DNA of 64,000 bases from an uncultured Paracoccus sp. (GTDB lineage Bacteria > Pseudomonadota > Alphaproteobacteria > Rhodobacterales > Rhodobacteraceae), in contig NZ_CANMEH010000006.1 of assembly GCF_947496875.1 (NCBI RefSeq), forward strand, positions 140,680 to 204,679. The letters are read 5' to 3'. The notes below the pieces were generated by a model that made no database searches, was not told the origin of the DNA, and saw nothing but the letters and a program-made list of their open reading frames with translations. Made by a program: the position numbers and the translations under genes. This document shows positions 63,931 through 64,000 of the stretch, one piece after another; the stretch's first letter is position 1; the number at the start of each line of letters is the position of its first letter.

Positions 63931-64000
63931 ATGAAGGTTCTCGTGCCGGTCAAGCGTGTGATCGACTACAACGTGAAGGCTCGGGTGAAGGCGGACGGAT
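63931..64000 (+). CDS. etfB: Electron transfer flavoprotein beta subunit (3' truncated)
   Basis: The first 23 residues, [19 protein letters not shown] and on, match the N-terminus of alphaproteobacterial EtfB, which carries AMP and, with EtfA, FAD, and collects electrons from acyl-CoA dehydrogenases. An AAGGGGAG Shine-Dalgarno region precedes the ATG. The gene runs off the right edge; its place after the PduO-type gene is conserved in Rhodobacterales. Confidence 0.93.
   Translation, partial: MKVLVPVKRVIDYNVKARVKADG

Overview
This window is high-GC alphaproteobacterial chromosome, most likely a pigmented member of Rhodobacterales (Paracoccus or Rubellimicrobium-like). The evidence is an astaxanthin-type carotenoid gene set close to the Paracoccus proteins, the lepB-rnc-era-DUF1491 block, the order HIG1-type membrane protein / PduO-type adenosyltransferase / etfB, and a cytochrome c'-cytochrome b pair. 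I see no phage, IS, integrase, rRNA, tRNA or CRISPR. No stretch above 300 bases lacks a gene.

Region 1 (1-18.9 kb) is sugar and surface chemistry. It holds UDP-glucose dehydrogenase, a lone membrane protein, and two operons diverging from about 10.0 kb. The leftward operon has 7 genes, mostly joined by 4-bp overlaps: two NDP-sugar epimerases, one GT4, three CgeB-like glycosyltransferases and a UDP-glucuronate decarboxylase. The rightward operon has 6 genes: histidine phosphatase, CmoB-like methyltransferase, a clan GH-A hydrolase that looks circularly permuted, myo-inositol-1-phosphate synthase, an MDR dehydrogenase and a Gfo/Idh oxidoreductase. Together they look like a pathway for a glycosylated, inositol-linked product. 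A DUF892 ferritin-like gene and a pyruvyltransferase/FrhB-like pair follow.

Region 2 (18.9-27.7 kb) is the carotenoid cluster crtE-crtX-crtY-crtI, then crtW-crtZ-crtB on the same strand, with a DNA photolyase on the other strand between the two halves. The enzymes predict phytoene to lycopene to beta-carotene to astaxanthin or zeaxanthin, plus glucosylation.

Region 3 (27.7-48.3 kb) contains a SLC13/RCK permease, an Mfd-like helicase paralogue, an Lgt-like/thioredoxin fusion, an AhpD-like protein, a class III aminotransferase followed by a TAXI-TRAP importer with a universal stress protein, an RND efflux operon with two adaptors, and a large AI-2E permease fused to regulatory domains including GAF.

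Region 4 (48.3-64 kb) is mostly housekeeping: DUF1491, era, rnc, lepB, an ABC exporter, tuf, parC, a PduO-type adenosyltransferase and the start of etfB. Between them are a second DUF892 gene and a TerB-like gene, each preceded by a match to the EcfG general-stress promoter (GGAAC-N16-CGTT). A short stretch (53.8-55.1 kb) has a GFA-like and a HIT gene, both broken by single-base indels. Stress tolerance (pigment, photorepair, DUF892, Usp, EcfG-like promoters, a glycan/inositol locus) runs through the whole window.
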